Shown in pieces: positions 52,901 through 63,239 of a DNA stretch of 64,000 bases (positions within the stretch are counted from its first letter, which is position 1; each line of letters begins with the position of its first letter). This stretch comes from Aspidiotus rigidus. Its lineage: Eukaryota > Arthropoda > Insecta > Hemiptera > Diaspididae. The notes beneath the pieces were generated by a model. It worked only from the letters and a program-made list of their open reading frames with translations, made no database searches and was not told the DNA's origin. The position numbers and the translations under genes were made by a program. Location of the stretch: assembly GCA_035079385.1 (NCBI GenBank), contig JAVHKY010000003.1:13557501-13621500 (forward strand), written 5' to 3'.

Positions 52901-55900
52901 AAAAAATATGCATTGGGGTTGAATGAATTTGTAACAGTATAAGGACCGGAGGAAGTCAAGAGTGTCAGTAATGGATTCTGGTTTTTGAAGAGAACAAAGG
53001 AGACTTAATGAGAGGGTACAGAGGATGGTTTCTTGAGAGTTAGAAGGTACAGAAAAGTGAAGAAATAAGAGACATATAACTCCTCAGCTTGGCAGTATTG
53101 GCTTGAGGGTGAAGTGGACGGCCCTGGGAAAAGGAAGAAGTGAGTTAGTGTGTGCTAAGTTCTTAGTCGTTCTATGACTACATATTTAATTCTTTATGGC
53201 ACGTGGCATGAGGAACAAATTGAAGATAGAAATCATGAATTTTTAACTAAACCAAGTTCATTATGCGGTTCAGAGGACCGCAAGAAAGTTGACGGTAAGC
53301 AATAATGAGCGCCTTGAATTTTCTGTGAAACTTGAAAATGATAAAGAATTGGAATCAGGAAGTTTAACCTCTGTTAAATGTGATCATAACATTTTTAGAA
53401 GAGACTCTAAACGCTTTTGAGAAAAAGAGTTAACTTACGCATAAGATGACAAAAAAAAACTAAGTTTACCATACAGCTGAGCTAAGAGAGAGGAACACGA
53501 AAAAAAAATTTAGGCTGCAAACCAGAAGCCAAAAAGGGAAATGATGAGCAGGTTCTAGGCTAGCTCGATTAATATTGAACTGGACTCATTTTTAGGTAAG
53601 AAACTTAATAGGCTAAATATTCTTGTAGCTCCTCTGTCACAATTTTGAAGACAAAATTCTCACAATATTCTAACGCAATTTGAGAGATATTTTGACAGGA
53701 ATATTACAGATTGGTAGCGTTCTATCTCACAGTATTTCAGACCCATAATAACAGTATTCTTACAAAATGATACCTGAAGTGACACAATTTAACAGAATTG
53801 TAACAGAACTAACAGAATCCTCACATTCTGACAGATGGCAGAATAGGTCCCACATTTCGACAGAATTATTGCAGATTGATGACATTCTGTCATTTTCCGT
53901 CAACCGGGTTTTGGCTGGCTGCAGCACACTGGTCTCACGGTGGAATTTTTCTGCCGTATAATGTTAAATTGACTTATGTCATAATCGACGATCAGCCAAA
54001 TTGTATCTTTCGAACAATTGGTGCAAATGTGTGAATCGTGATAAAACACTAGTTTTACTTTATTGATAGAGTAACAGGAAAAAATTACAATCTGAGAAAC
54101 AAAGAGCTTCGTTTAAACACGCGATTCAAAACGTCGATATTGGAAGAAGGAATGCTTGCTTATTGTATGTAACAAAAAACTAGTATCGAAAAATGTTTTC
54201 AAAATACCTGTTCAGGTAATTCTAAATTAGTCGTATGAACTATAGTCACTTAGAAGAGATAGTTGGATCACTCGCTCAAAAACGAGACGATACTTCAATT
54301 AGTTCAAAACGATCCACCAAGCGCTAGTGGAGCGTTTCACTGGGTGAAAAAAGCTGTACTATTTTTCCATAGGCTCTTATAGAGATTAACCCTTTATATG
54401 CAATTATCTCGAAGACTATGCATTTTAAAGAAAAACTGTAAGTGTCAAATTTGGAGGAAATTTTATGTACTTTAAATTAGTTTCTCATCAACCAAATTTT
54501 CAGAGAAAATGGCCAGCAACGGAGATTTCTCCATAAGAACCGATGTAAAACTAGTACAAATATTTTGCTACTATCGCTAACTGCAGGTGGCGAGAAATGA
54601 ACTAATGTTTGTACGTCTCGCGTTTACATGTAAAACGCAGAGAGTAATCCAACTATCTCTTCTAAGTGAGTATAGTATGAACATCATTTAAAGAAAATGG
54701 AACGTCTTCCTAATTGTTGATTTGGATGGTACAAATCAATTTAACTTCGTACGGCAGAGCTCCGGAGCACATAATTGAGTACGGTCATCTCCTGGTCAAT
54801 TTTTCAACGAGGAATTCAATGGTGACGGCAATTCTTTGCAAACATCTCTGGTTTTCGAGCGATAATGAAGCTACGCCAAAAATGATTGTCTATCAAATTG
54901 GCGTATCTTCGCATTATCTCCAAAACCATATGAAGACTTGCCATCACTATTGAATTCCTCGTTGAAAATTACCTCAAAAACCTACCGAGAAGAGAGTAAG
55001 TAGTGTAATCTATCATAGAAATCACGAATTTCGAGTAATATTCCCCCTTTCCTGACCGTTGTTTTGCAGATACGTCACTTGCACTTTGTAGGGTAGTTTT
55101 GGGGTGTGGTATGTTTTCTCTGGAGAAGTGAAATTTATGAGCGTCGATGATGGTTCATGTTCTAATAGATGAAATTACAGACTAGCTTACATCAACAGAT
55201 ATGCGGAAATTTTGCGAGTTGGTTACATAAAATTTACAATGATTTTCCGCGTTATGCTTCTTCTCCCCTTATGACGACTTTGGAGGCTAAACCTTGTAGT
55301 TTTTTTTGCGGGGAGGATAGGGGATCTTTTCTGTACAGCGGCAATTTTTGGTGATAATTGTTATACAGATTGGCGGCACAGCATGGTCGAATGTTACAAA
55401 CAATAATTCTTGTTATCCCGATTATCAATGGCCAATTTTAGTTTAAATACAAGAACGCTATAGGTCGAGAAGATCAGCCAAGCCCCCACAAGAGGGGAAG
55501 GTCCGGGATTTTAAGGGGATCCGGATTCATGAAAAAATCATAAATTTAGAATCAATACCACGGATCAAGGAAGAATAAAAAACTAACGCAAATTCTTCCT
55601 CGGGCTTGGTTTGGCTCTTGGTTGCCTTGAATTAGGCCGGGGATCGGCAGTTGATGAAGACCCTAGAACAGGAATACTGCTTCAATTATTATTGATGAAG
55701 AAGCCAGAGGGGAGCTATCGTGAATCGAGTTGATGGATAAAATTAAACAATGAACATTAAAATCGTAGATTGGAAATTCCTGCTCAGTTGTTGAACGCGC
55801 TGTTCTCAATAGTTCATGGTTTGTTGAATAGATTATTGGTCATAATAATAGATAATAATATTAAATAGGTACCTACTAACCTAAAATCATATATTTCTTA

Positions 55901-57669
55901 TGAATGTATTCGTATGCTATCCATTCCATGTTCTTTATACGGTTTCGATCTTGTCTCGAACCATATCCTTCAGGTGGATTATTAGGTGATCTAAAAAGAA
56001 AAATCGATGAATTATGATCTATATTTTACTATTTAGTTTTCTAAAAACGGTTTCGTGAGGTGGTGTACTAGTGAGAACCATTAGATTCCTTCGCTCTCCA
56101 ATATAACCCTATCAACGAGCTTTCAACTTCCTAGTGCTGTAGGGTGATCAGCTCGGAGTGGACTTGTGGAAATTAGAACAGCAAATACAGAAGGATAAGA
56201 TATTAAAATACATTCGGACCTTTCTATAACGAACCTTCATATAGCGAAATTTTCCATATAACGAACTTTTATGTTGGTCCCGTGAAATTTACATTTAAAA
56301 ATGTTTCTTTATTACGAAAAGCTTCAGTTCTCAGATTTTCGTGTTCTTTTCAAGTGTTAAAAGATTAAAGTGCATAAATACAGTATTAAAAAAAAAAAAA
56401 AAAGACTTTCTATACAACGAACTTTTCCTCTGCCCCCTTGGAGGTTCTTTATAGAGAGGTCCGACTGTAGAACACAAATAGTTGAGGAATTAGTGAAGGA
56501 TGGACGGAAGGAGTAGGGAGACAGAGTGAGAAAGGCGGATATTTTTACAGACAGAAAACAAAAGAATTGTTGAACACATACGTACTCATCCTGGCAGTAT
56601 TGGCAAGAAGGGGAGAGGGAATAGACTTGGAGAAATACAGAAATGAGGAAGACGAGTGTGATCCATTCAAGTGAGGCGGGAGAGGACGATTCCTTTCATG
56701 GCGAAAGTTTCGATCGGTGTCTTTAGTTTAATTGGGGCCCGTAACTTCCAGAATTCAAATCAGAAGATGAGTATTGGAGAGTGATGATGGTTTTTGGAGT
56801 CGTATTTACCAAGAAGGAAGAATAAAGAGTTACAAATTGTATGGGGCATCGGCAACCGTGCCCCGAGAGTTTGATGAAGGAAAGAGGCTGACGTTGAGCT
56901 ATAAGATCAGCTGAGTAAAGGTCCTGATGCGTAGTTAGAAGAGACGAAAAGGAATCCGTTAATAGTAGGGAGTTAAGATGAGGAAGAGAGATAAAAAAGT
57001 ACATAGCATTCAGTTCAGCGGCGGAAATAGTGAGGGAATTTCTCAAACAGTGAATGGTTTCGATGCGTTGAATTGAATATGCGTAACCAGCGATTAAGAA
57101 GATAATGGGAGTAGGCAATTTTGAAGAGATCTAATTGGTCGTCTGTACATGGAGTCGTCAAATTAAAAACATCGAGTTGAATATCTGGGGTTGGACCACT
57201 GCTTGCGGAGGGAGTAGTTGATTCAAATCGCCCTCGAAAACGAACGGTCCAAATCATTTTGAGCAAACGCGTGTACTTTGTAGCATTTTGTGGCGGACGT
57301 GCCATAAGGAGAGAGGAAACGATTACTTAAGACTAGTATGAGCTCTCGCACGTGATCGCCCGAATCGTTTGAAATCAATTCGTCTTTATTGAAGGCGCAA
57401 CATCCTTAGCCAAGTATGAAAATGTGTTATCTACACGTACGCTTTTTCAATTTCTGAAGATTTAAATAGGAATTTTGTAAAAAAAAGATAACTCCAAACA
57501 GTGATAATCATACTTACCCTGTTTTTACAAAATTACTCCAATACGTCATTATTGCTTCGGATAAGAACACTTCTGACTTGGTGTAGTTGTGGGAAAAATG
57601 CGAAAAACCCTGAACCAGAGGAGCTCCAAATACGTAAGGTAATTCCTCGCCATGTACGCATCCTAGTCG
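46655..57669 (-). CDS. Nlg: Neuroligin-like synaptic adhesion protein, 3' half of the gene
   Basis: Five exons on the minus strand: 57518-57669, 55881-55990, 49559-49689, 47069-47552, 46655-46986. All introns are GT-AG and the phases match at each join (2, 1, 0, 1), giving 402 codons plus stop with no break. The order is as in neuroligins: the end of the inactive cholinesterase-like ectodomain (GCVHGEELPYVFGAPL, HNYTKSEVFLSEAIMTYW, THYRAHKLSFWLTLVPELH), a Ser/Asn-rich stalk, one membrane helix (TIAIGCTLLVVNIIIFMAVYY), then a cytoplasmic tail of about 170 residues. Neuroligins are postsynaptic partners of neurexins. Upstream exons with most of the ectodomain lie beyond 57669 and were not found in this window, so the next intron is at least 6.3 kb. 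Which insect paralogue it is cannot be told. Confidence 0.85.
47069..47552 (-). CDS. Nlg: Neuroligin exon d: stalk, transmembrane helix, start of tail
   Basis: Acceptor TTTTTTTGCTCACAG, donor GTTCGT (weak). Stalk about residues 1-73 (VNKIPTVQSKIAPPTSRDQE, NDLILSNDILNMSSG). Helix TIAIGCTLLVVNIIIFMAVYY, followed by the basic stop-transfer YRDRSSRRRYHQN and a Cys/His/Ser-rich stretch (HHEHCDSSCSASNTSSLKGT). Without splicing, the frame would stop 6 codons later (TAA). Confidence 0.83.
47553..49558 (-). other. Neuroligin intron of 2.0 kb, no insertion recognised
   Basis: Between exons c and d. AT-rich, no TIR pair or repeat shared with the rest of the window was seen. Confidence 0.5.
49559..49689 (-). 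CDS. Nlg: Neuroligin exon c: end of the ectodomain
   Basis: Acceptor CTTCTTTCCGCAG, donor GTAAGT. Encodes MKSKIKTHYRAHKLSFWL, then TLVPELHRAGSQDMPTTHHM and FRSET. The HYRA.K..FWL.L.P.LH pattern is the characteristic end of the neuroligin esterase-like domain. The open frame runs on into the intron to a stop at 49373, which is not coding. Confidence 0.85.
49690..50727 (-). other. Neuroligin intron, part without recognised elements
   Basis: No exon-like frame was seen. A GC-richer patch at about 50310-50400 (GCGGAGGGAGGAGAAGCTG, CCCCTCCGCGCACTC) stands out in the AT-rich intron. Confidence 0.4.
50728..53931. mobile_element. hAT-like element (outer), split by CCCGG-family copy 2
   Basis: Left end CAGTGTGCTTCAGC at 50728; right end inverse of CAGTGTGCTGCAGC at 53918-53931. 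Flanks GTCTTGCG (50720-50727) and GTCTCACG (53932-53939) agree at 6 of 8 positions, a decayed 8-bp duplication. Only 448 bp on the left and 23 bp on the right belong to it; the rest is the inner element. The sequence is rich in GGCTTCGGCTT and AGCCAAAAACTAGCC units, similar in style to 23894-24706. Non-coding. Confidence 0.7.
51176..53908 (+). mobile_element. CCCGG-family TIR element, copy 2
   Basis: 2733 bp from CCCGGTTGACGGAATCTG to the inverse end TTTTCCGTCAACCGGG. The first 400 bp and last 280 bp are made of irregular GACAGAAT / ATTCTGTC units. The interior contains a LINE 3' end in minus orientation (about 52795-53150), a conserved minus-strand frame (about 52320-52559) and the conserved 20-codon C-terminus of the copy 1 ORF (about 53560-53620). 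No target duplication beyond perhaps 2 bp. Confidence 0.8.
53940..54232 (-). other. Neuroligin intron, nothing recognised
   Basis: Short AT-rich stretch between the hAT-like element and the GTATGAAC MITE. Confidence 0.4.
54241..54674. mobile_element. MITE with 8-bp TSD GTATGAAC in a neuroligin intron
   Basis: 434 bp. GTATGAAC at 54233-54240 and 54675-54682. Inverted ends TATAGTCACTTAGAAGAGAT plus AGTTGGATCACTC, and the inverse of TATACTCACTTAGAAGAGAT plus AGTTGGATTACTC: 2 mismatches in 33. The second half of the arms contains CGAGACG...CGTCTCG. Non-coding. Confidence 0.88.
54683..55880 (-). other. Neuroligin intron, nothing recognised
   Basis: No repeated sequence or supported exon. Some CpG-containing frames on the plus strand (54714-54953) are not convincing. 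Confidence 0.4.
55881..55990 (-). CDS. Nlg: Neuroligin exon b
   Basis: Acceptor TTTTTCTTTTTAG, donor GTTAGT. Completes a Gly codon from exon a, then SPNNPPEGYGSRQDRNRIKN and MEWIAYEYIHKKYMIL, ending with one base of an Asp codon. It corresponds to the variable TG.PN.P segment and the following strand that precedes the HYR motif in neuroligins. Too short (110 nt) to stand out on its own; its identity rests on matching phases. Confidence 0.8.
56211..56467. mobile_element. pogo/Tigger-like MITE with TA duplication
   Basis: 257 bp between TA (56209-56210) and TA (56468-56469). Left CATTCGGACCTTTCTATAAC GAACC, right inverse of CAGTCGGACCTCTCTATAAA GAACC. Internal ATATAACGAACTTTT and TATACAACGAACTTTTCC repeat the end motif. 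CAGTCGGACCTCTATATAAC-like termini with TA targets are typical of pogo-group Tc1/mariner elements. Non-coding. Confidence 0.8.
56470..57305 (-). pseudogene. LINE ORF2 remnant with RNase H, in a neuroligin intron
   Basis: Minus strand. 57305-57015 reads TVRFRGRFESTTPSASSGPT and LDLFKIAYSHYLLNRW. Then, with a frame change near 57050-57118, SIQRIETIHCLRNSLTISAA, ELNAMYFFISLPHLNSLLLT, DSFSSLL and FIKLSGHGCRC. These are the E (AAEL), D (LTDS) and following parts of RNase H. Further down, TGCCAATACTGCCAG (about 56596-56610, reverse strand) gives a CQYCQ motif as in the C-terminus found inside the CCCGG family, so the two LINEs are related. The 3' end abuts the pogo-like MITE. Confidence 0.65.
57518..57669 (-). 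CDS. Nlg: Neuroligin exon a: catalytic-His-like region of the esterase fold
   Basis: Acceptor TGTGTTCACAG, donor GTAAGTATG. Encodes RLGCVHGEELPYVFGAPLV, then GFSHFSHNYTKSEVFLSEAI and MTYWSNFVKTG. The HGE motif matches the position of the catalytic histidine loop of acetylcholinesterase (HGYEIEF). Neuroligins keep the fold without activity. 50 codons plus two bases. Confidence 0.85.
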
Positions 57670-58962
57670 CTGTGAACACATAAAGCGAAAAAAAAAATGA
57701 GCGTAAAAAATACACATAATGCTCAATCTTTTCCCAGCTATTAAAATGTTCGAGTATTCAATACTTCGGGCTAAACGGTATCTATTTAGAACATCGCTCG
57801 GTATCTTGTGCTCCTTCTTTCCTCAAAACCACTACGGAGAAGAACTGTATTTCCTTTTTGGAAACTAAATCCTTATTTTTATACTCTTTTTTTCCTCGGT
57901 TCGCCGATGATGGTGCGAGAATTAAAATGTTAGAACATTTAAATACGAAATAGCCCAGCGGTAAATTATAACGAAGAATTTGCGGTCAGATTTCAGGGCG
58001 GCTCGAAACAAAGGAAATAGAAGTATACAGATGTACGACGAAGAAAGGCCGACTCCAAAGAATTATAGTTCTCTCGAAATTTTCGCGTTCGGCGTGAAAA
58101 AACGCATATTCCATTGTTCACGTGAACGTTAACTTTTAAGCTTAGTGTCTTTAACGTTGTACAACTTTTCTCTTCCTATCTTCATCACGTCCCATCTCTT
58201 TCTGTCTTCTAGTCTGGTCGTAAACAACCGAGAAGAATAATATAACGTTGACTCGAACAAAAGCCAGCGTCTTGAAATATGTTGAGAACCTGACGTAAGG
58301 CATCATAAAGACAATTTTTAAAACTCATTTTACAATCTTCGCTCTTGAGACTATACGACGAACTATTCTAGAAATCAACATTGTCGGAAAAGATATACTC
58401 TCATATATTTGCGCGCGGGTTCGGCTCAACCCAGACTTGAATAAACCAAACGATGTGAGCCAAGGTTGCCAGGCTAAATTTTTCGAATTATTAGGGACCA
58501 TACCGTATTTATTTCGATTCACAAAGCCGCTAAATTTATCTCTTAATGACAAATCTCCCCACTCGAGTGCCTATATATAGCGACTCCGTACGCGCTAATA
58601 TATTTTACAACAGCTCTCTATAAATAAAAATTGAGGAATCTATTTTCCTCGAGGTCGAGTCTGGGTGAAATAGCTGACAGCGAGATTTTGTATTATCGCC
58701 CGTCTTCGCGAGATCAGAATTTCAAAATTGCACTTTCTTAACGGAAGAGAATTAAGGATTTCGTGACCGTGGCAATTGCGTGAACAATAAAACTTAATTT
58801 TTCAAACACCCATTCAATTTAGCGAAAATCGTATAAATACAAGAGCAGTCTAGGTCTACATATTTTTATGGGACATAAGTTACGACAGTATTTTCGCGTC
58901 TCATCTCTTTGTATATTCAAAGCTTTCGAGGTTTTTCAAAAAATTAATACGATAAATCACAT
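57670..58962 (-). other. Probable neuroligin intron, no exon recognised
   Basis: Follows the acceptor of exon a. Relatively CpG-containing, no repeat seen. I looked for an exon ending in a YPQ-like codon series before RLGCVHG and found none. Confidence 0.4.
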
Positions 58963-61787
58963 CCCAGTTGACAGAATCTGACAGATAACAGAATTCTAAC
59001 AGAATGAGACTCACTTTATTCTCTGTCCCTTTCAAAAATGACAGAATTGTGGCAGAATCATGTCAGACAGACAACATCATTATGACAGAGTTGTGGTAGA
59101 ATTCTGGCAGAATTTAGAAGTACTACCATTAGTCTGTTGTCATTCTCAAAATATTTTGTTGTCATAATTGTGTCAGAATTAAAGCAGAATGGTCACAGAA
59201 TACAAACGTCAGGTAAAAACAGAAATGTGAGAAAAAAAAAAAAATGTAATGTCGTTTTCACTTTAGTATTGTATTAGAAATCTGTTGAAGTTGTGACACA
59301 ATTTCTACAAGATAATGACAGATTTACAACATGAATGTTACAGGATTACGACACAATTATGACAGAAACATAATGAAATTATTTACCTGATTCCGTGGAT
59401 TAGAGGAGGACGCCAACTTACCGAACATTGATTGTAGGCAATTTTGGTGTAGATTGAATTCAAATAATTTCATAAAAATATAGATTATAATTTTTTTCGT
59501 TTCAAATTGATGACCAAACCATAATTCTTTAAAAGGAAATTTCAATGATTTTTCAGAATAAAAATATAATAATTTTTTTGTTTTTCAATAATATTATTGA
59601 AAAATTGTACAAACTTGTATAACACAAATTACAATTTTTCAATAAAATTTTAATCAGAGCCCGTATTTTCAACGCTAGAAATGAGGAGTTGTAGCAATAT
59701 AATGTTACGTTTTTGGAATTATTTGGCATTGAAGAAAAAAAAAAAAAAAAAAAATGAAAAATACGCGTTTTTAGTGCTTTTACAAACTCACAACTAGAAT
59801 TATTCAATTTCTATTAAAATTACGAGATTTTTCACCAAAATAAACAAATTTCTGGAATCAAACTGATCAATACAAAACCATAGCAAATTTTTTTATCAAA
59901 ATTTTCAATATTTCAATTTTGGATTAAAAATACTTATAAAAAATACTATCCAATTTTTACCAAAATTGCTAAATTTTGCTTATTTTCATCAAAATTCAGC
60001 AAAGTTTGTTCAAGATTTTATAATTTTGGACGAGATAACAAAATGATCATTTTCGGCCTCATTCTGCTTCAAGCCCCAATTTTGGCAATATATATTTTTT
60101 TTACAGGATTTGTCAAATTTTCCGCGTAAATACAAAATATACTTCCATCTGTAATGTGTGATATAAGTTTGAATTGGCTCTGTACATGGTAGGCAATTCG
60201 AAAAAAATTCTAAGACCCGAGGAATCTGTAGAACTTTTTGAAAAGAAAGACTGAACTTCTATCTGATTTCCAAGCTTCCTACCCTTAGAAAGAGGTTTAG
60301 ACAATTTCCGAGAAATCCTGACTCTAATTATAATAATAAGCATAGCTTGAACTAGATAATCAAACTCTTATGAATTTAGGGATTTCAAACTTTAATAAAT
60401 TTTGAAATATAAGGCAACCAATAATTATGTAAAAATGAGTCGATGGATGAAAGAATGTCCAGAAAAGTTTTCCAAGTTTTTCTTGAAGGCTCAAAATGCA
60501 TGTACATATTTTAAACTAGGGCATGAGAAGAATTAATTAATTTTGAATGAAAAGGTGAAAACAATTTTGATTCTCAATATTCCTGAAGTTTTCTTCTTTT
60601 CTTTTTTTCTTTCTTTTTCTTTCTCTCTTTCCTTCTGTTTTTTTTTTCAACGAGCTATTTTACTATACACAGGCGGTCGTTGGCTTTTACTTTGGGAAAA
60701 AATATTGGGGTTGAATGAATTTGTAACGGTATAAGGACCGGAGGAAGTCAAGAGCGTCAGTAATGGATTCTGGTTTTTGAAGAGAACAAAGGAGACTTAA
60801 TGAGAGGGGACAGAGAATGGTTTCTTGAGGTTGAGGAGGTACAGAAAAGTGAAGAAATGGGAGACATATAACTCCTCAGCTTGGCAATATTGGAATGAGG
60901 GTGGAGTGGACGGCCCTGGGAAAAGGAAGAAGTGAGTTGGGGTGTGCTAAATTCTTTGTCGTTCTATGACTATTTAATTCTTTATGGCGCGTGGCATGAG
61001 GAACAAATTGAAGATAGAAATCATGAATTTTTAACAAGACAAAGTTCATTATGGGGTTCAGAGGACCGCAAGAAATTGACGGTAAGCGATAATGAGCGTC
61101 TTGAATTTTCTGTGAAACTTGAAAATGATAAAAAATTGGAATCAGGAAGTTCAACCTCAGTTGAATGATCATAACATTTTTAGAAGAGACTCTAAACGCT
61201 TTGGAGAAAAAGAGTTGACTTACGCATAAGATGACATTAAACTAAGTTTACCTTACAGCTGAGCTAATTGAGAGGAACACGAAAAAAGATTTTAGGCTGC
61301 AAACCAGAAGCCAAGAAAGGAAATGATGAGCAGGTTCTCGGCTAGCTCGATTAATATTGAACTGGACTCATTTTTAGGCAAGAAACTTATTAATAGGCTA
61401 AATATTCCTTTAGCTCCTCTGTCACAATTTTGAAGACAAAATTCTCACAATATTCTAACGCGAATTGAGAGATATTTTGACAGGAATATTGCAGATTGGC
61501 AGCATTCTTTTAGCTTTCTGTCACCATATTGATGACAAAATTCTCACAATATTCTAACGCAATTTGCGACCACATTTTCTGTCATAATCTCAACAGCAGA
61601 ATCCTCACAGTATTTTACACACATAATAAAAGTATTCTTACAAAATGATACCTGAAGTGGCACAATTTTAACAGAATTGTAACAGAACTAACAGAATCCT
61701 CACATTCTGACAGATAGCAGAATAGGTCCCACATTCCGACAGAATTATTGCAGATTGGTGGCATTCTGTCATTTTCCGTCAACCGGG
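58963..61787 (+). mobile_element. CCCGG-family TIR element, copy 3
   Basis: 2825 bp from CCCAGTTGACAGAATCTGAC to TTTTCCGTCAACCGGG. Collinear with copy 2 throughout, with small indels and an extra block of GACAGAAT-type repeats near the right end (about 61500-61610). Contains the same LINE tail (about 60590-60950, minus) and a plus-strand frame at 60932-61168 with ILYGAWHEEQIEDRNHEFLT, EDRKKLTVSDNERLEFSVKL. That frame is broken by a one-base difference in copies 1 and 2 but conserved around it, so it was probably coding in the ancestor. Confidence 0.8.
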
Positions 61788-62175
61788 ATCTGACGTAACA
61801 ATCTATGAGTCGAAGGCTTACAACAGCACAGATAAATAGTTTATTCGGGAAATTATCACGATAATTATGAGATGGTTCCTTTGATCGTAAAAAATTCCAT
61901 TGATCTTAGACTAAATTGGCGTTCAGAGATTTCAACTCCTCCTCCTTCCACAATATATAGCTCGGAAGTAGAAATTTTTCCAAGTCCTGTAACTTTAGGT
62001 TGATGACGTCATCAACCCCGGATATGCTCGCGCTCGTGGATGCGGAAATTTCCTAAAAAAGATCGCCCCCAACAAAGGAGATAGTGGATTTCCCACTGGA
62101 AATGAAATGTTCTGGCGGAGCCAAATGAATAAAAGTCATATTTAATATCTTTTTATAGTTGCTCGGAACAAAATA
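61788..62175. other. No gene; scattered AAATTTTTCCAAGTCC motif
   Basis: Contains AGAAATTTTTCCAAGTCCTG (about 61967-61986) as in the repeats near 3868 and 62430-63140, and the palindrome TTGATGACGTCATCAA at about 61999. Confidence 0.4.
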
Positions 62176-62860
62176 ATTACGGCTTCCTTAACGAAGTTAA
62201 ACGAGGAAGGTAGGGAACCTGTTCTATCGGCAGAATTGGTTTCGGTATTGAGTATTCAAAGCGAAATCTTGAAGATTCTCAAGTTTTCTTGAGTCCCTTG
62301 TATCATAGTGTATGCAGCCTGAAAGTGAGAACTTTTCGAAGTTCCTTTTCTCCCTACCTATATCATTATAACGGCTTGAAAGTCAAAATTTCCTTCCATG
62401 TCCTCCTCTTATTATATATAGCTCGAGAGTCAACATTTTTTCAAGTCCCTCTCCTATCATCCTATCATACTATTATAGCTTGGGGATCAAAATTTTTCCA
62501 AGTTTTTGGTTGGACGGCGCATGGCGAACTCTTCGATCCTCCCCCCCCCCATAGTTAGAATTTTGAGGGGGACTAAAAGGAATTTCGAGTCGCGATCCGT
62601 AATAAATGACAGAAAGGAGACTTATGGTGTTTGAAGCATTGCATATCTGATTCGTTGAAGGGGCTACACCAATTGGTGAATGAAGAATTGCATGTCTAGT
62701 TACTTGAAGGGGCTATCCTAATGGGGGTCATGTCATTTCATCATGGTGAATTCGATCCATTTGTTCGCTCCGTTAATGATACTTGTCCCGTTTTTGAGAT
62801 TAAATTAAGGAATAGGAAGAATCGGGAACGTGCCTCCCTCCTCGATTCTAAAGCTTTGGC
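62176..62860 (+). repeat. Dispersed repeat, AGGGAACCTGT / CCAAGTCCC family, copy
   Basis: Opens with GGCTTCCTTAACGAAGTTAA, GAAGGTAGGGAACCTGTTCT, TTGGTTTCGGTATTGAGTAT (about 62181-62260), matching 9768-9851 and 62870-62952. Followed by tandem-like TATCAT...AGTCAAAATTTTTCCAAG units and a C run (about 62540). No ORF of interest. Confidence 0.6.
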
Positions 62861-62869
62861 TAGCGAAAA

Positions 62870-63225
62870 ACGACGGCTTCCTTAACAAAGTTCAACGAGG
62901 AACGCAGGGAACCTGTTTTATGAGTCATATGGGGTTTGGTGTTGAGAATTTAAGGAAGCCTAGACCTAGATAAAGCTAGTATAAAAAAGGCCTAGACCTA
63001 CTAGTATGACATAGTTTGAGAGTCTAGATTTTTCTCAAATCTCGATATATATATAGCTCGAGATTTGAGAATATATATATATATGATAGGAGGGGGACTT
63101 GGAAAAATTCCTATCATACATGGCTCGAGAGTCGAAATTTTTTCAAGTTTTTTGTTGGCCGGCGGACGGCGCACGGCGCACGCCAAATTTCTCAAAAAGC
63201 CCCCCATAAAACAGGTTCCCTGTTA
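62870..63225. repeat. Inverted-repeat bounded copy of the same family
   Basis: AGGGAACCTGTTTTATG at 62906-62922 is perfectly inverted at 63205-63221 (CATAAAACAGGTTCCCT). Between them lie GCCTAGACCT repeats, a TATATATA stretch (about 63045-63090), the CCAAGTCCCCC motif in both orientations, and GGCGCACGGCGCACGCC. It abuts the second PLE. Confidence 0.65.
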
Positions 63226-63239
63226 AAAGATCGTATTGG

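Noticed and set aside
58325..58552. 75-codon minus-strand frame as an upstream neuroligin exon
   Set aside because: No match to the expected neuroligin ectodomain and no splice sites in the required phase.
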